Positions 1-8,913 of a stretch of DNA of 64,000 bases are shown here, in pieces. Source of the stretch: Fimbriimonadaceae bacterium (GTDB taxonomy: Bacteria; Armatimonadota; Fimbriimonadia; Fimbriimonadales; Fimbriimonadaceae); NCBI GenBank assembly GCA_019187105.1, contig JABAQM010000001.1, forward strand, positions 2,076,734 through 2,140,733. The letters run 5' to 3'. Position numbers and translations under genes: made by a program. The notes under the pieces were generated by a model that was not told where the DNA came from, did not search any database, and saw only the letters and a list, made by a program, of their open reading frames with translations. Position 1 is the stretch's first letter, and each line of letters starts with the position of its first letter.

Positions 1-147
1 GAGCCGCGTTCCACGTCCTGCCCGAGCCGGATTATCGAAGTTTGGCGTGCTGGTTCTGAATCGGGGTAGCGGGGTAGCGGGATAGGTTTGCTTCCAGCGT
101 GTTCCATGACTGCGCTGCCCGGTCAAACCCGTGCCCCGTACCCCGAT

Positions 148-630
148 TCACCCCCACCGAATAAACCGCAGCTCAGCTCCCATCTTCCGCCTGCGCTTGA
201 ATACGCCGACACCCTCACGCCCTCCTTTCTCGTTGGTATTGCCTTCGATCGTGGCGATCTCGTTCTTCTGTATCGAGATGACAAAACCGGTGTGCGAGTA
301 GCGGCCTTCTTCGCCCATCAGCACGAAGACGTCGCCAACAGCCGGTGAATCGAACAGGCACTTTCGGGCGGCTGCCCATTCGGCCAACTTCTGGCACCGC
401 GCGTCCCGGGGCAGGGGGCAGTCGAGGCCCAGCTTCCTTGCCGCCTCACGAACGCACCAGATGACGAATGCCGCACACCAAGGATGGCCCTCCGGCAACC
501 CGACGGCGGCCAGGTAGTCGCGAACGACACGGCCACGATTGCCAGGTTTTTCCCGAACCCCGACTTGGGTCTTGGCGATGTCCAGGGTTCGCTCGACGAG
601 TGTGGAATATCCCATCAAGACCATCGGCAT
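148..630 (-). CDS. CHAP-domain cysteine amidase/peptidase
   Basis: A 160-residue protein resembling CHAP (NlpC/P60 superfamily) peptidoglycan amidases. The putative catalytic Cys is residue 52 in HPWCAAF, the His is residue 113 in YSHTGFV, and a polar third member is Asn131 in EGNTN. The motif order Cys, His, Asn and the 'PAVGDVFVLMG' strand before the His match the family. No signal peptide is visible, so it may act in the cytoplasm, be phage-like, or be released by lysis. The start at 630 is ATG; another in-frame ATG lies at 615. A TTGACA-like box (644-649, reverse strand) lies just upstream, but no good -10 pairs with it. It is divergent from the exported gene at 786. The fold assignment is fairly safe; the substrate is inferred. 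Confidence 0.72.
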   Translation of the reverse strand: MPMVLMGYSTLVERTLDIAKTQVGVREKPGNRGRVVRDYLAAVGLPEGHPWCAAFVIWCVREAARKLGLDCPLPRDARCQKLAEWAAARKCLFDSPAVGDVFVLMGEEGRYSHTGFVISIQKNEIATIEGNTNEKGGREGVGVFKRRRKMGAELRFIRWG

Positions 631-785
631 GAACTGGGGTGATTGTCAACCAGCCGCCCTGACAAAACGTCCCAGGACGATGGTCCCTAATCCTTGCTGG
701 GACCGGGACCGATGGCCCGTTCCCGGTTCAGACCCGCCCGATACTAGGCTTCAGCGCACCGCGCGCACCAACAGAGGAAAAGGAC

Positions 786-1376
786 ATGAAGCAACGAAGT
801 TATGGACACGTACGGGCAATCGCCGCTCTTTGCGGGCTCACCGCCACCATCGCGATGGCGTCCGCCGGCACCCTGGGCGACAAGGACAAAGTCATTATCA
901 ACGGCGAGGCTATATCGCGGTCTGAGATGGATGCCTTTGAAATGGCATTCGGCGTTCGAATTCCCTCAGGCAAGTACTGGTACGACCGAATGAGCGGCGC
1001 CTGGGGACCGGAAGGCAAGCCGACCGCAGGGTTCACCCTTCCCGGCATGCGACTCGGCGGCAAGATGAAAGAGAATGCCAGCAAAGGCGACAGCGGCGTG
1101 TTCGTGAACGGCCGCGAGCTCCCCAAAGAAGATATCAAAGCGCTGAACGGCATCGGAATCTATCCGAAGAAGAACCGATATTGGTTGGACGCCTACGGCA
1201 ACTGCGGCCTCGAGAACGGGACGTTCCTGATGAACATCGTGGAATATGCCAGGCAGAACGGCTACTCCGGTGGCGCCTACCTTCACCGCACTTCCGCCGG
1301 CTACGTAGGCGGCGATGGCTCGACCAGTTACTTTTTCGATCCCAAGAGCGGTTCGAGCGTTATGGTTGGCGGTTAA
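786..1376 (+). CDS. exported protein with two YWxD...G repeats
   Basis: A 196-residue protein with an N-terminal signal peptide ending near AMASAG (residues 22-28). The mature part holds two copies of a ~40-residue unit. Copy 1 (about residues 37-77) reads NGEAISRSEMDAF ... P-GKYWYDRMSGAWGPEG. Copy 2 (about residues 105-145) reads NGRELPKEDIKAL ... P-KKNRYWLDAYGNCGLENG. Shared positions are N-G, a short helix with A(F/L), then YW-x-D and G-x-x-G-x-E/N-G. A Gly/Ser-rich tail ends the protein. A strong purine-rich ribosome binding site, AGAGGAAAAGGA, precedes the ATG. No enzyme motif is visible. The unit looks like a small extracellular or surface module; function unknown. Confidence 0.8.
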   Translation: MKQRSYGHVRAIAALCGLTATIAMASAGTLGDKDKVIINGEAISRSEMDAFEMAFGVRIPSGKYWYDRMSGAWGPEGKPTAGFTLPGMRLGGKMKENASKGDSGVFVNGRELPKEDIKALNGIGIYPKKNRYWLDAYGNCGLENGTFLMNIVEYARQNGYSGGAYLHRTSAGYVGGDGSTSYFFDPKSGSSVMVGG

Positions 1377-1430
1377 GCCTCCCATTCGACCCCACGTCCT
1401 GCTGCCGGAATATCGTAAGATGGCGGCAGG

Positions 1431-2399
1431 ATGGACTCGTCGTCATATTTCGTCATCGACGCGGCAACCGGCAACAAGTATGGACCGGCCGATCTCGCCA
1501 CTCTGAACCAGTGGGTTACCGAGGGTCGGATCCTCCCGTCGACGATGCTGGAGGATGCGCTTGGTGGAGCCCAGATCCGGGCGGACCGGCTGCCGGGTCT
1601 GATGGTCACCCGTGCCGCGTCGGCGCCACCGTCCATGTCTCCACCGCCAGAGGCCCGTCCGATGTCTCCGACGCCGGCGTACCATGCCGATGAAGGGTGG
1701 CGGGGCTACCCAATCGGCGTCCACTTCGACTTCCTCAACGACAGCTGGGGGCTGATGAAGCAGTCGTGGCAGGCATGGGTACCCGTGCTAGGGTTCATGC
1801 TCCTTGCCTACCTCGTATGCCAAATCCCAGGGGTGATCGCCGTCGGATTGGATTTCTTTACGGGCAATATTAGTTTCGATCAGAGGTTTTCAGGCAGCAA
1901 CATGGCCCTGTCCAGCCTATCGAGCTTGCTAACCTTGTTCGTCATGTATCCGCTGTATACCGGAGGTATCTGCTTTGCGCTGGATATCGTCGACGGAAAA
2001 CAACCACAATTCGCACGGCTATTCACACCGTACAAGCGTTGGTTTGGCAGCGTCGGATCCGTGTTTATCTACTACCTTTTGATGACGATCGGCTCGTTTC
2101 TTTGCCTGCTGCCAGGCCTGTACCTCGCGGGCCGACTCTTCTACTGGCCGGTGATGATTGCAGAGGAGCGAATGTCCTTTATGGACACGTTCTCTTATGT
2201 TTGGGAGCGACAAGCTCCATTCGCTTGGGCGATGTTTGGGCTTCTGTTCGTGGCATCGCTGCTCACGTGCCTCGGAGTCCTCGCGTTGGTTGTCGGGCTA
2301 TTGGCGACCATACCGATGGGGTACCTGACCCTCGCCTGCCAATACCGCGCCATGTACCCAGAATTCGCCCCGAAGGCCGATGTCGTCGGGACAGCTTGA
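1431..2399 (+). CDS. GYF_2-domain multi-pass membrane protein
   Basis: A 322-residue protein. Residues ~5-55 (YFVIDAATGNKYGP ... VTEGRILPSTML) form a GYF_2 domain, a small cytoplasmic peptide-binding module often fused to membrane domains. A Pro-rich linker (60-85) follows, then about five to six hydrophobic segments (residues ~115-310) with the small-residue-rich character of DUF975 or glycerophosphodiesterase-membrane-type domains. No catalytic site is seen. A TAAGAT hexamer (1416-1421) lies 9 nt before the ATG with no Shine-Dalgarno at proper spacing, suggesting a leaderless or near-leaderless mRNA. Likely a membrane-organising or stress-related protein; the specific role is unknown. Confidence 0.78.
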   Translation: MDSSSYFVIDAATGNKYGPADLATLNQWVTEGRILPSTMLEDALGGAQIRADRLPGLMVTRAASAPPSMSPPPEARPMSPTPAYHADEGWRGYPIGVHFDFLNDSWGLMKQSWQAWVPVLGFMLLAYLVCQIPGVIAVGLDFFTGNISFDQRFSGSNMALSSLSSLLTLFVMYPLYTGGICFALDIVDGKQPQFARLFTPYKRWFGSVGSVFIYYLLMTIGSFLCLLPGLYLAGRLFYWPVMIAEERMSFMDTFSYVWERQAPFAWAMFGLLFVASLLTCLGVLALVVGLLATIPMGYLTLACQYRAMYPEFAPKADVVGTA

Positions 2400-2405
2400 T
2401 CGAGC

Positions 2406-2870
2406 CTACTTCGTAAACATCGCCGACAGCATCTGCTCGATGTGATAGGCATCGTGGCCGAGGATATGGCCGGCATAGTCGGCAATAGTAAGGGTGCCAA
2501 ACTTCGCGTGGACGAAGCGTCGCCGGATTTCGAAGTCATTTCGTTCCTCGACGAAGGAGATCAGCCGGTTGCGGTCCCGCTCGAAGAGGTCGATGCAGTG
2601 GTCTTTCGTCCAGTTCCTGTAGCCCATTTCTTCGGCACGATCGGTCTCACTAAGGTTTGGCACCGGTGCGAGGTCGAAGGACAGCGCAGTCTCGCATCGT
2701 TGCAGATGGACGCTCTCCCAATCGGCCCAGTGGGCCATGGCTTCGCGGATGGTAAAGCGGTTTGGTCCGGTCGGTTGGTCCCACCTGGCCTCTGGAATGG
2801 CCTCGGCAATCAACCGATAGACTTCCAGATTCTTGCGCAGGCCGATGAGGATGTAAGGGCTAAGGTTCAC
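2406..2870 (-). CDS. DinB family protein
   Basis: A 154-residue DinB/YfiT-like four-helix-bundle protein. The family usually carries a metal site of three His; here they are suggested by EAMAHWADWE near residue 45-50 and GHILGHDAYHIEQM near the C terminus. Known relatives include mycothiol- or bacillithiol-dependent transferases, but most are uncharacterised. The start is a GTG at 2870 that overlaps the TGA of the upstream glycosidase-like gene in a GTGA overlap (2867-2870), so translation is probably coupled. An in-frame extension upstream to 3113 exists but is composed of residues antisense to nothing conserved and lies inside the upstream gene, so it was rejected as the start. Confidence 0.85.
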   Translation of the reverse strand: MNLSPYILIGLRKNLEVYRLIAEAIPEARWDQPTGPNRFTIREAMAHWADWESVHLQRCETALSFDLAPVPNLSETDRAEEMGYRNWTKDHCIDLFERDRNRLISFVEERNDFEIRRRFVHAKFGTLTIADYAGHILGHDAYHIEQMLSAMFTK

Positions 2871-5557
2871 TTGTCCCCCGTTCCTACGACGACATCCTTG
2901 CGGCGCGTGGCGGGAGTTACCCCGAGATGGACTAGCTTGCCGTCGCGGTACCGTGCCTCGACCGTGGTCTTCCGGGATGCCTTCAACCGGAATTGCACGT
3001 TCCACTTCTCCGGCCAGGCGGGGAGGACATAGATCTTCCCACCTACCTCTTGGAGGCACATGTGCTGCAACGTCAGCATGATGTTGCCGCCGTGGCATTG
3101 GTCCGGGAGCCAATCATAATTGGGTCCCCACGTTGCCGGCCACCGGTATTTCGAGTTCGAGTTGCCGACCTTATCGAGGAGCGAGCGGCCCGCTTCGTCG
3201 GCGAGTCCGGCCACCGCCGCACACTGGCCGTCATATTGCCAGCCTGCGTTCGACCGTTCGATCCGCTTCCGGAACGTCTCCCGGGCAAGCTCAAGGCGCC
3301 CGGTCCCGACACCGGCCCATTGGAACGGCCACAAGGCATACAGCTCGGGGTTTTCGACGTTCGAACGCTCGTCCTTGTATTGCTCGGCAGGAAGGATGCG
3401 GCCGTTGGCTATGGGGACGGAAACAAGTTCCCCGCGCATTCGAGTCAGCTGGTCCGCGAATGACTTGGAAACCAGTTTGTTTGGCAAATGAAGTAGCCGG
3501 CCAAGCACATCATGCAGGCCGACAAGTGTGGGTGTGTCGTTCACGACGGCGTGCCAGTATGTTTCCACGGCCTGCGCTGGCGTGATCGCCAGTTTTCCGT
3601 CCCTACGGGGAAATCGCGAATCGAAATAGTCCAGCACGGCCTTTGCCATCGGCAGCAGCTGCTGTTTCAAGAACCGTTCGTCGCCCGTATGATCGAACCG
3701 GTCGAGCATGAGGTCGAGGAGCTCCGGCCCTTGGTTCCAGGCATATTGCCACCACGGCGAGTTGATGTTGCTGGGCTCCAAGCCTTTTCGGTCCCACCCA
3801 TAGTCCCCGTTCGAGTAGGTACCGAAGATCGTCATCGTCTCGGGGAAATACACGCCGTCGGCGCCGTAGTACTCCTTCGCCCGGGCCGAGCATGCCTTTG
3901 TGTTGGACTGATACAGCCGGAAGATCGGGTCCATCAGATCGTAGTCGCCGGCTGCGACCATGGCGGCATAGGGAAGCCGGGTGTTCTGGTACCAATAGTC
4001 GCCACCCCACCGCCTCCAATCGGCGTTGAAAGGAAAGCCCATGGATTCGGGTTCGACCGTGAAGATCGAGCCGTTGAACTTGACGGGAAACTGGCCGCGG
4101 CTTCCACACGCGTTCATGTATCGCTGAAGGGCGTAGGCCTCTGTGATTCGTTTTCCGGCGTCGCCGAGGTCGAGAGTCTTCAGCACCTTCCCATCCCGAT
4201 AGAGGCGCATCTCACCGTTGGCGGTGTCGATCGTGCAGGCGACATGGGTCCGCTTTCCCGGGGTCAAGGCATTCTCGGCAAGAAGCTGGCGACTCCCGAC
4301 GATCAGGCGCAGCGCGTTGCCGGGGTGGGTGTCGAAGAGGAACCCGTCCGATGTGCCCGCGGTTAGCTTGTCGACCATCCGTCCGATCGGGTGTTCAGCA
4401 CTGGGGATGATCCAGGCCGAGACCGATAGACCCTTGGAAAAGTCGGGCTGCTCCACCGAGCTAAGGTGCTCGAGCATGTTTCCTTGCAAGACCAGCGATC
4501 TGTCAGAACCCGCACCAAGATCGCCCCACGTCTTGGCATGGCCAGCGATCTCCGCGCCGGAGAGTAGTCGGCTCCAGACGCCGACCCTTTCGATGTGGCC
4601 CTTGAACTGGTTCTGGCCATTGGAATCGACGGCGACTCGAATCGGGTGGGCATTCGCCGGGATTTCCAGGCGATCCTGAGCTTCGACTTCGATCCAGCTT
4701 CGATCCCAGAACGCCTTCCACCAGGCAGCGGTCCTTTTGCCGGCTCCGGATGCGGTCTGTTTGGATGCATGACGAAGCTTGTCAAGGTCGCTCCACCATT
4801 CTGAAACTGACTGGACCTTATCGACATGAACCCAAATGGGTATGTCGAACTGTCTTCGGCGGGCCTGATCGAAGACCGGTGCATGCATCCCGAAAGCTCG
4901 ATGGAGGAGGGGGTCGGGCTGCAGAGCGGCAAGGTGCCCAAGTCCCTGGTGCTTCCACGTTAGCGGCACGATCGAAGACTTGTTGTGGTGCACGACGTAC
5001 TGATTCGGCAGCGCAAAAATGACGTGATCCGCTTCCTCCCATACGGGATTCGGACACCCGCGCATGGTCCAACTTGAATCCAGCTCCTGTCCCTGGAGCT
5101 GCTTGCGCTCGGGCCGTAGGCGAATGAGGTCGACACTGACAGCGCGGGGCGACACTCCTTTTCCTCGCAACCAAACGACCGGGTTATGAGCGTCGACGAA
5201 GATATCGAGCTTCCAATCGTCGATCTGGATCTCCGCCCGTCCCTCGCGGGTGATCAACGTTTGGCGAAAGGTCGAGCCAGGCTTCAGTGGCGGGTCGAAG
5301 GTGAGCTTGACCTTCCCAACTTTCAGCAGCCGATTCACCTCGCTCCAGGCATCGGTGTGGGAGACATAGAACATTACGTCGCCGTTCTGCTCTACCCAAA
5401 GGTTGATGCCGACCTGCCCGTTACCCAGCGGCATCGACCCGGCGGCGTTGTCGCTCGGCGACGTCCAGACTACGTTCGGTGGTTCGACGGCATGGGTCAT
5501 CGGGCTGATGCAAAGCACGCCGCCAAGAAGCAGCGTTCGGATGCGGAGGGCGGGCAT
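2867..5557 (-). CDS. secreted DUF5703/GH95-like glycosidase with inserted LamG domain
   Basis: A large exported protein (896 residues from ATG 5557; a TTG at 5581 overlapping the prmC stop would add 8). The signal peptide is MPALRIRTLLLGGVLC...THA. The N-terminal beta-rich domain carries the PLGNGQVGINLWVEQNGD pattern seen in DUF5703 and GH95-like enzymes. Around residues 295-460 a concanavalin-A/LamG-like lectin domain is inserted (GLSVSAWI, TPGKRTHVACT, MRLYRDGK). The rest is an (alpha/alpha)6-barrel-like domain with NINSPWWQYAWNQGPEL and a C-terminal beta domain. It probably cleaves or binds a glycan outside the cytoplasm; the substrate is not inferable, and I cannot place the catalytic acid with confidence. 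Downstream it is coupled to the DinB gene. Confidence 0.75.
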   Translation of the reverse strand: MPALRIRTLLLGGVLCISPMTHAVEPPNVVWTSPSDNAAGSMPLGNGQVGINLWVEQNGDVMFYVSHTDAWSEVNRLLKVGKVKLTFDPPLKPGSTFRQTLITREGRAEIQIDDWKLDIFVDAHNPVVWLRGKGVSPRAVSVDLIRLRPERKQLQGQELDSSWTMRGCPNPVWEEADHVIFALPNQYVVHHNKSSIVPLTWKHQGLGHLAALQPDPLLHRAFGMHAPVFDQARRRQFDIPIWVHVDKVQSVSEWWSDLDKLRHASKQTASGAGKRTAAWWKAFWDRSWIEVEAQDRLEIPANAHPIRVAVDSNGQNQFKGHIERVGVWSRLLSGAEIAGHAKTWGDLGAGSDRSLVLQGNMLEHLSSVEQPDFSKGLSVSAWIIPSAEHPIGRMVDKLTAGTSDGFLFDTHPGNALRLIVGSRQLLAENALTPGKRTHVACTIDTANGEMRLYRDGKVLKTLDLGDAGKRITEAYALQRYMNACGSRGQFPVKFNGSIFTVEPESMGFPFNADWRRWGGDYWYQNTRLPYAAMVAAGDYDLMDPIFRLYQSNTKACSARAKEYYGADGVYFPETMTIFGTYSNGDYGWDRKGLEPSNINSPWWQYAWNQGPELLDLMLDRFDHTGDERFLKQQLLPMAKAVLDYFDSRFPRRDGKLAITPAQAVETYWHAVVNDTPTLVGLHDVLGRLLHLPNKLVSKSFADQLTRMRGELVSVPIANGRILPAEQYKDERSNVENPELYALWPFQWAGVGTGRLELARETFRKRIERSNAGWQYDGQCAAVAGLADEAGRSLLDKVGNSNSKYRWPATWGPNYDWLPDQCHGGNIMLTLQHMCLQEVGGKIYVLPAWPEKWNVQFRLKASRKTTVEARYRDGKLVHLGVTPATRRKDVVVGTGDK

Positions 5558-5577
5558 GACGCTTTCATTGTGCCCTT

Positions 5578-6411
5578 TCAATCGCCCGAGCGAACAAATC
5601 GAATGACGCGATCAATACCGGCGAGGTCAGGAATCACGACATCCATTTTCCAGCCGGCCCCTTCGAAGAGTTGAATGACATCGTCTCGCTGTCCCGCACC
5701 TATCTCGGTTAGTAGGATCCCGTTCGGCGCGAGATGCTGACCAGCTTCGATTGCGAGCCGCATGTAGAAGTCAAGACCTTTTTCACCGGCGAAGAGTGCT
5801 CGGGCCGGCTCATGGTAACGGACTTCAGGCGCAAGGAGAGCACCGTCCTCGACATATGGGGGGTTCGTCACCAAGAGATCGAACTTAAGGCTTCCGGTGC
5901 TGGAAAACAGGTCGGACTCGATCCATCGCACCGCGGCTCCCAATCGCGCCGCGTTGCGGCTGGCAACCTCCAAGGCTTCCGCAGAAATGTCGAGACCATA
6001 GATCCGCCACGCCTTTCGTTTCAGCGAAAGGGTGATGGCAATGCACCCGCTTCCGGTGCCGATGTCGGCTACCTTCGCGGTCTCCGGCAAGTCCAGCTTG
6101 AGGGCTTCTTCAACCAGGTGCTCGGTCTCCTGGCGAGGGATGAGGACGCGGGGGTCGACGCGAAAGCGATAGCCATAGAATTCGCGGTATCCGAGGATGT
6201 AGGCGAGCGGCTCCCGCCGCAGGCGTCTGGCGAGCAAGTCGTCGGCGGACTCGTCGGGCGGGGCGTCGAGGTCGACGAGGAGAGCCTGGCGGTTCTTGCC
6301 GGCGGCGAATGCGGCAATCACCTGGGCCTCCAAGAGCGGCGACTCGATTCCGGCTTCGGCGAGTCTTGCCGCTGCTTCCCGAACCCACTCTCCAACGGTT
6401 TCGTCGGACAC
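5578..6411 (-). CDS. prmC: peptide chain release factor N5-glutamine methyltransferase
   Basis: PrmC/HemK methylates the Gln of the GGQ motif in release factors RF1/RF2 using S-adenosylmethionine. About 277 residues, the normal family length. The N-terminal helical domain (TVGEWVREAAARLAEAGIES) is followed by a Rossmann methyltransferase: SAM-binding DIGTGSGCIAITLSLKR, acidic loop GLDISAEAL, and the diagnostic NPPYV substrate motif. The GTG at 6411 is preferred because it matches family N termini. An upstream ATG at 6474 would overlap the start codon of the divergent lipoprotein gene and add an unconserved stretch. The stop (TGA) overlaps a possible TTG start of the downstream glycosidase gene. 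Confidence 0.93.
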   Translation of the reverse strand: MSDETVGEWVREAAARLAEAGIESPLLEAQVIAAFAAGKNRQALLVDLDAPPDESADDLLARRLRREPLAYILGYREFYGYRFRVDPRVLIPRQETEHLVEEALKLDLPETAKVADIGTGSGCIAITLSLKRKAWRIYGLDISAEALEVASRNAARLGAAVRWIESDLFSSTGSLKFDLLVTNPPYVEDGALLAPEVRYHEPARALFAGEKGLDFYMRLAIEAGQHLAPNGILLTEIGAGQRDDVIQLFEGAGWKMDVVIPDLAGIDRVIRFVRSGD

Positions 6412-6472
6412 AAGGTGGATTGTGGCTCGGCTCTCCAGCCCTGAGACCCCTCTAGGCCGTAGAATTCTCACC

Positions 6473-7489
6473 ATGCGTGCATGGAAGGTTGTCGTCCTCG
6501 CCGGGCTGGTCGTCCTCGGCGGTTGCTCGGGTGGGGATCAGAGCGCCACCGATCCAACGGTGAAAGCGCCGGATGCGACGACAGACAAGTCGATCAAGTT
6601 CAAGGTCGCGCTGTTGACGCCTGGTCCAATTAGCGACGCCGGTTGGAGCGCAATGGCATACGAGGGGCTCAAGCAGATTGAGAAAGAGCTCGATGCCGAG
6701 GTCAACAACCAGGAGGCGAAAGACGCCCAAATTCGCGATGCCATGCGGGCTTACGCCCAGCAAGGCTACAAGCTCGTCTTCGGGCATGGTTTCGAATACA
6801 ACGCTCCTGCGATCGAAGTTGCCAAGCAATTCCCAGGCACGATCTTCGTGAGCAGCTCGGGCGGGGAGACAGCGGACAACGTTGGAGCGTTCCGCTTCTA
6901 TCTGGAGCAGGGCTTCTACCTGGCCGGGGCGATGGCGGCAAAGCTTTCGAAGACGGGCACGCTCGCAATGATCGGCGGCCCTGACGTGCCATCCATCCGC
7001 TCGACGTTCAAGGCGTTCAAAGCCGGCGCCGAGGTAGCGAAGCCGGGGGTCAAGGTCATCGAGACGTTCACCGGGAAGAACGAGGATATCGCGGCGGCCA
7101 AGCGAGCGACGCTGGCGGCCATAGCCGAGGGCGCCGATATGGTGATCCACCAAGCCAACGCTGCGGCCCAAGGGGTCTTCGACGCCTGCAAGGAACAGGG
7201 AGTGACCGCGTTCGGCGCCAACTTGGACCAGAACGGCAATCCGAGCGGTGTCGTCATCGCGTCGGCCGTCATCAAGGCGGGTCCTGCCTTCACCAAGCTT
7301 GCCCGCGACGTCAAGGACGGGGTCTACAAGGGATCCATCGTGCTGATGGGAATGGACCAGGGCGCCATCGATTTTGTGATCGACCCCGCGAAGGAAACCA
7401 AAATCCCGACGGACGTGCTGGAGTACGTGCTGAATTTGAAGCGCGAGATTCGCGAGGGCAAGTTCAACGTGCCGAAAGACGAGTTCTAG
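6473..7489 (+). CDS. BMP-family ABC transporter substrate-binding lipoprotein
   Basis: A 338-residue lipoprotein with lipobox LGGC (Cys18), followed by a Ser/Asp/Thr-rich linker. The mature part matches the Bmp/Med/PnrA family: FKVALLTPGPISDAGWS at the start, then GYKLVFGHGFEY, LAGAMAAKLSKTG and the hinge segment GADMVIHQANAAAQGV. Family members bind purine nucleosides (PnrA) or related ligands for ABC import. It is the first gene of an operon with an ATPase and permease. A TAGAAT hexamer (6460-6465) lies 7 nt before the ATG with no Shine-Dalgarno, so the mRNA is probably leaderless. Ligand identity is inferred only from family. Confidence 0.93.
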   Translation: MRAWKVVVLAGLVVLGGCSGGDQSATDPTVKAPDATTDKSIKFKVALLTPGPISDAGWSAMAYEGLKQIEKELDAEVNNQEAKDAQIRDAMRAYAQQGYKLVFGHGFEYNAPAIEVAKQFPGTIFVSSSGGETADNVGAFRFYLEQGFYLAGAMAAKLSKTGTLAMIGGPDVPSIRSTFKAFKAGAEVAKPGVKVIETFTGKNEDIAAAKRATLAAIAEGADMVIHQANAAAQGVFDACKEQGVTAFGANLDQNGNPSGVVIASAVIKAGPAFTKLARDVKDGVYKGSIVLMGMDQGAIDFVIDPAKETKIPTDVLEYVLNLKREIREGKFNVPKDEF

Positions 7490-7491
7490 CT

Positions 7492-8913
7492 ATCCCGACC
7501 CTCAACATCGAATCGGTTTCAAAATCATACGGCCCGGTCCGCGCTTTGGACGGGGTATCGACGAGTTGTGCCTCTGGCGAAATTCATGCGATCGTCGGTG
7601 AAAACGGCGCCGGCAAGTCGACGCTGATGCAGATCCTCGGGGGCTTCGTTGCTCCCGATGCCGGCCGGGTTGTCCTCGACGGGGTCCCACTTCCGGTGGG
7701 AGATCCGATTGGATGTCGTGCGCGGGGGATTCGGATGGTCCATCAGCATTTCATGCTGGTGCCGAGCTTCTCGGTGCGGGAGAACCTCGTGCTGGACGGC
7801 CTGAGCACGACCGGTTCTCCGGAAGAAGGTGCGGAGGCCGCGATCGAGCTTGGCCGCAGGCTGGGTTGGGAGATCGACCCAAAGGCAAGGGTCGCAGAGC
7901 TGCCGGTCGGGGTGCAGCAGCGCGTGGAGATTCTCAAGGCGATCGTCGGGGACAGCCCGGTGACCATCTTCGACGAGCCCACGGCGGTACTGACGGCCGA
8001 CGAGGTTGCCGATCTGTTCGGTGTCCTCAGGACCTTGCGAGGCGAGGGCCGGATGATCATTTTCATCGCCCACAAGATCGACGAGATTAGGGGCATTGCC
8101 GACCGGGTCACGGTGCTCAGGCGCGGCAAGGTCACCCTCAGGGCATCGATGGCGGAAACATCCAACGAAGACCTCATTCGCGCGATGGTCGGAGACCTGC
8201 CTCCGGAGCTTGCCGTGGACCGCAAAGCTCCCGGAAGAAAGGAGCTCCTCGTGGCAAATGGCGTGGTCATCAGAGGTGATCGTGGTGAGCGGGCGGTCGA
8301 TGGCGTAACCCTGGGCGTTGCTGCCGGCGAAATCCTCGGTATCGGCGGGGTCGACGGGAACGGACAGGTGGAGCTGGCGGAAGCTCTGGTCGGCATTCGC
8401 AAGGTCGAGGCGGGAACCGTCCGGCTGGGTGGCGACCATATTGCCTACATTCCGCAGGACCGGCAGCGCGATGGCCTCGCCCTTAGCCTTTCGATTCGAG
8501 ACAACCTCCTTCTGGGGGGTTATGCACGGCCCGAATTCTATCGCGGGCCGTGGATGTCGGCGGCTCGCGTGAATCGTTGGGCAGACGACTTGATCGAACG
8601 GTTTCAGATTAAGGTGGGCCAGGCGACCGATCCCGCGTCGAGCCTTTCCGGTGGCAATCAGCAGAAGGTGGTAGTCGCGCGGGCTCTGGCATCGAACCCG
8701 CAGGTTCTGGTGGTGGTCAATCCCACCCGCGGCCTCGACGTTCAGGCTGCGGCGTATGTGCACCAGGCGATGACGGACGCGGCGGCTAACGGCGCCGGCA
8801 TCGTCCTGTTCTCGACCGACCTCGATGAGCTTGCGCTGCTCGCCAACCGGACCCTGTTCATGTCCCGCGGTCGGCTTGGCGAAGCCCGCGCTGAAAAGTT
8901 GGTAGGCGGCTGA
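7492..8913 (+). CDS. ABC transporter ATP-binding protein (two ATPase domains, BMP system)
   Basis: About 473 residues with duplicated ABC ATPase domains, as in nucleoside and simple-sugar importers (YufO/MglA type). Domain 1 has Walker A GENGAGKST and Walker B VTIFDEPTAVL; domain 2 has the signature LSGGNQQKVV and a degenerate Walker B (LVVVNPTRGLD, N in place of D/E). The conserved N terminus LNIESVSKSYGPVRALDGVS lies upstream of the first usual start (TTG 7546), and no ATG, GTG, TTG or CTG occurs in frame across this stretch. The most natural start is ATC 7492, two nt after the lipoprotein stop; another ATC is at 7507. Its last base overlaps the permease ATG (TGATG). The ATPase energises uptake of the ligand bound by the lipoprotein. 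Confidence 0.88.
   Translation: MPTLNIESVSKSYGPVRALDGVSTSCASGEIHAIVGENGAGKSTLMQILGGFVAPDAGRVVLDGVPLPVGDPIGCRARGIRMVHQHFMLVPSFSVRENLVLDGLSTTGSPEEGAEAAIELGRRLGWEIDPKARVAELPVGVQQRVEILKAIVGDSPVTIFDEPTAVLTADEVADLFGVLRTLRGEGRMIIFIAHKIDEIRGIADRVTVLRRGKVTLRASMAETSNEDLIRAMVGDLPPELAVDRKAPGRKELLVANGVVIRGDRGERAVDGVTLGVAAGEILGIGGVDGNGQVELAEALVGIRKVEAGTVRLGGDHIAYIPQDRQRDGLALSLSIRDNLLLGGYARPEFYRGPWMSAARVNRWADDLIERFQIKVGQATDPASSLSGGNQQKVVVARALASNPQVLVVVNPTRGLDVQAAAYVHQAMTDAAANGAGIVLFSTDLDELALLANRTLFMSRGRLGEARAEKLVGG

Noticed and set aside
2871-3113. Longer N terminus for the DinB protein
   Set aside because: Lies within the upstream glycosidase gene and is Arg/Pro/Gly-rich; the GTGA overlap gives the normal start.
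7525-8763. 412-codon minus-strand frame opposite the BMP ATPase
   Set aside because: Shadow of the duplicated ABC ATPase on the plus strand; no conserved motif.
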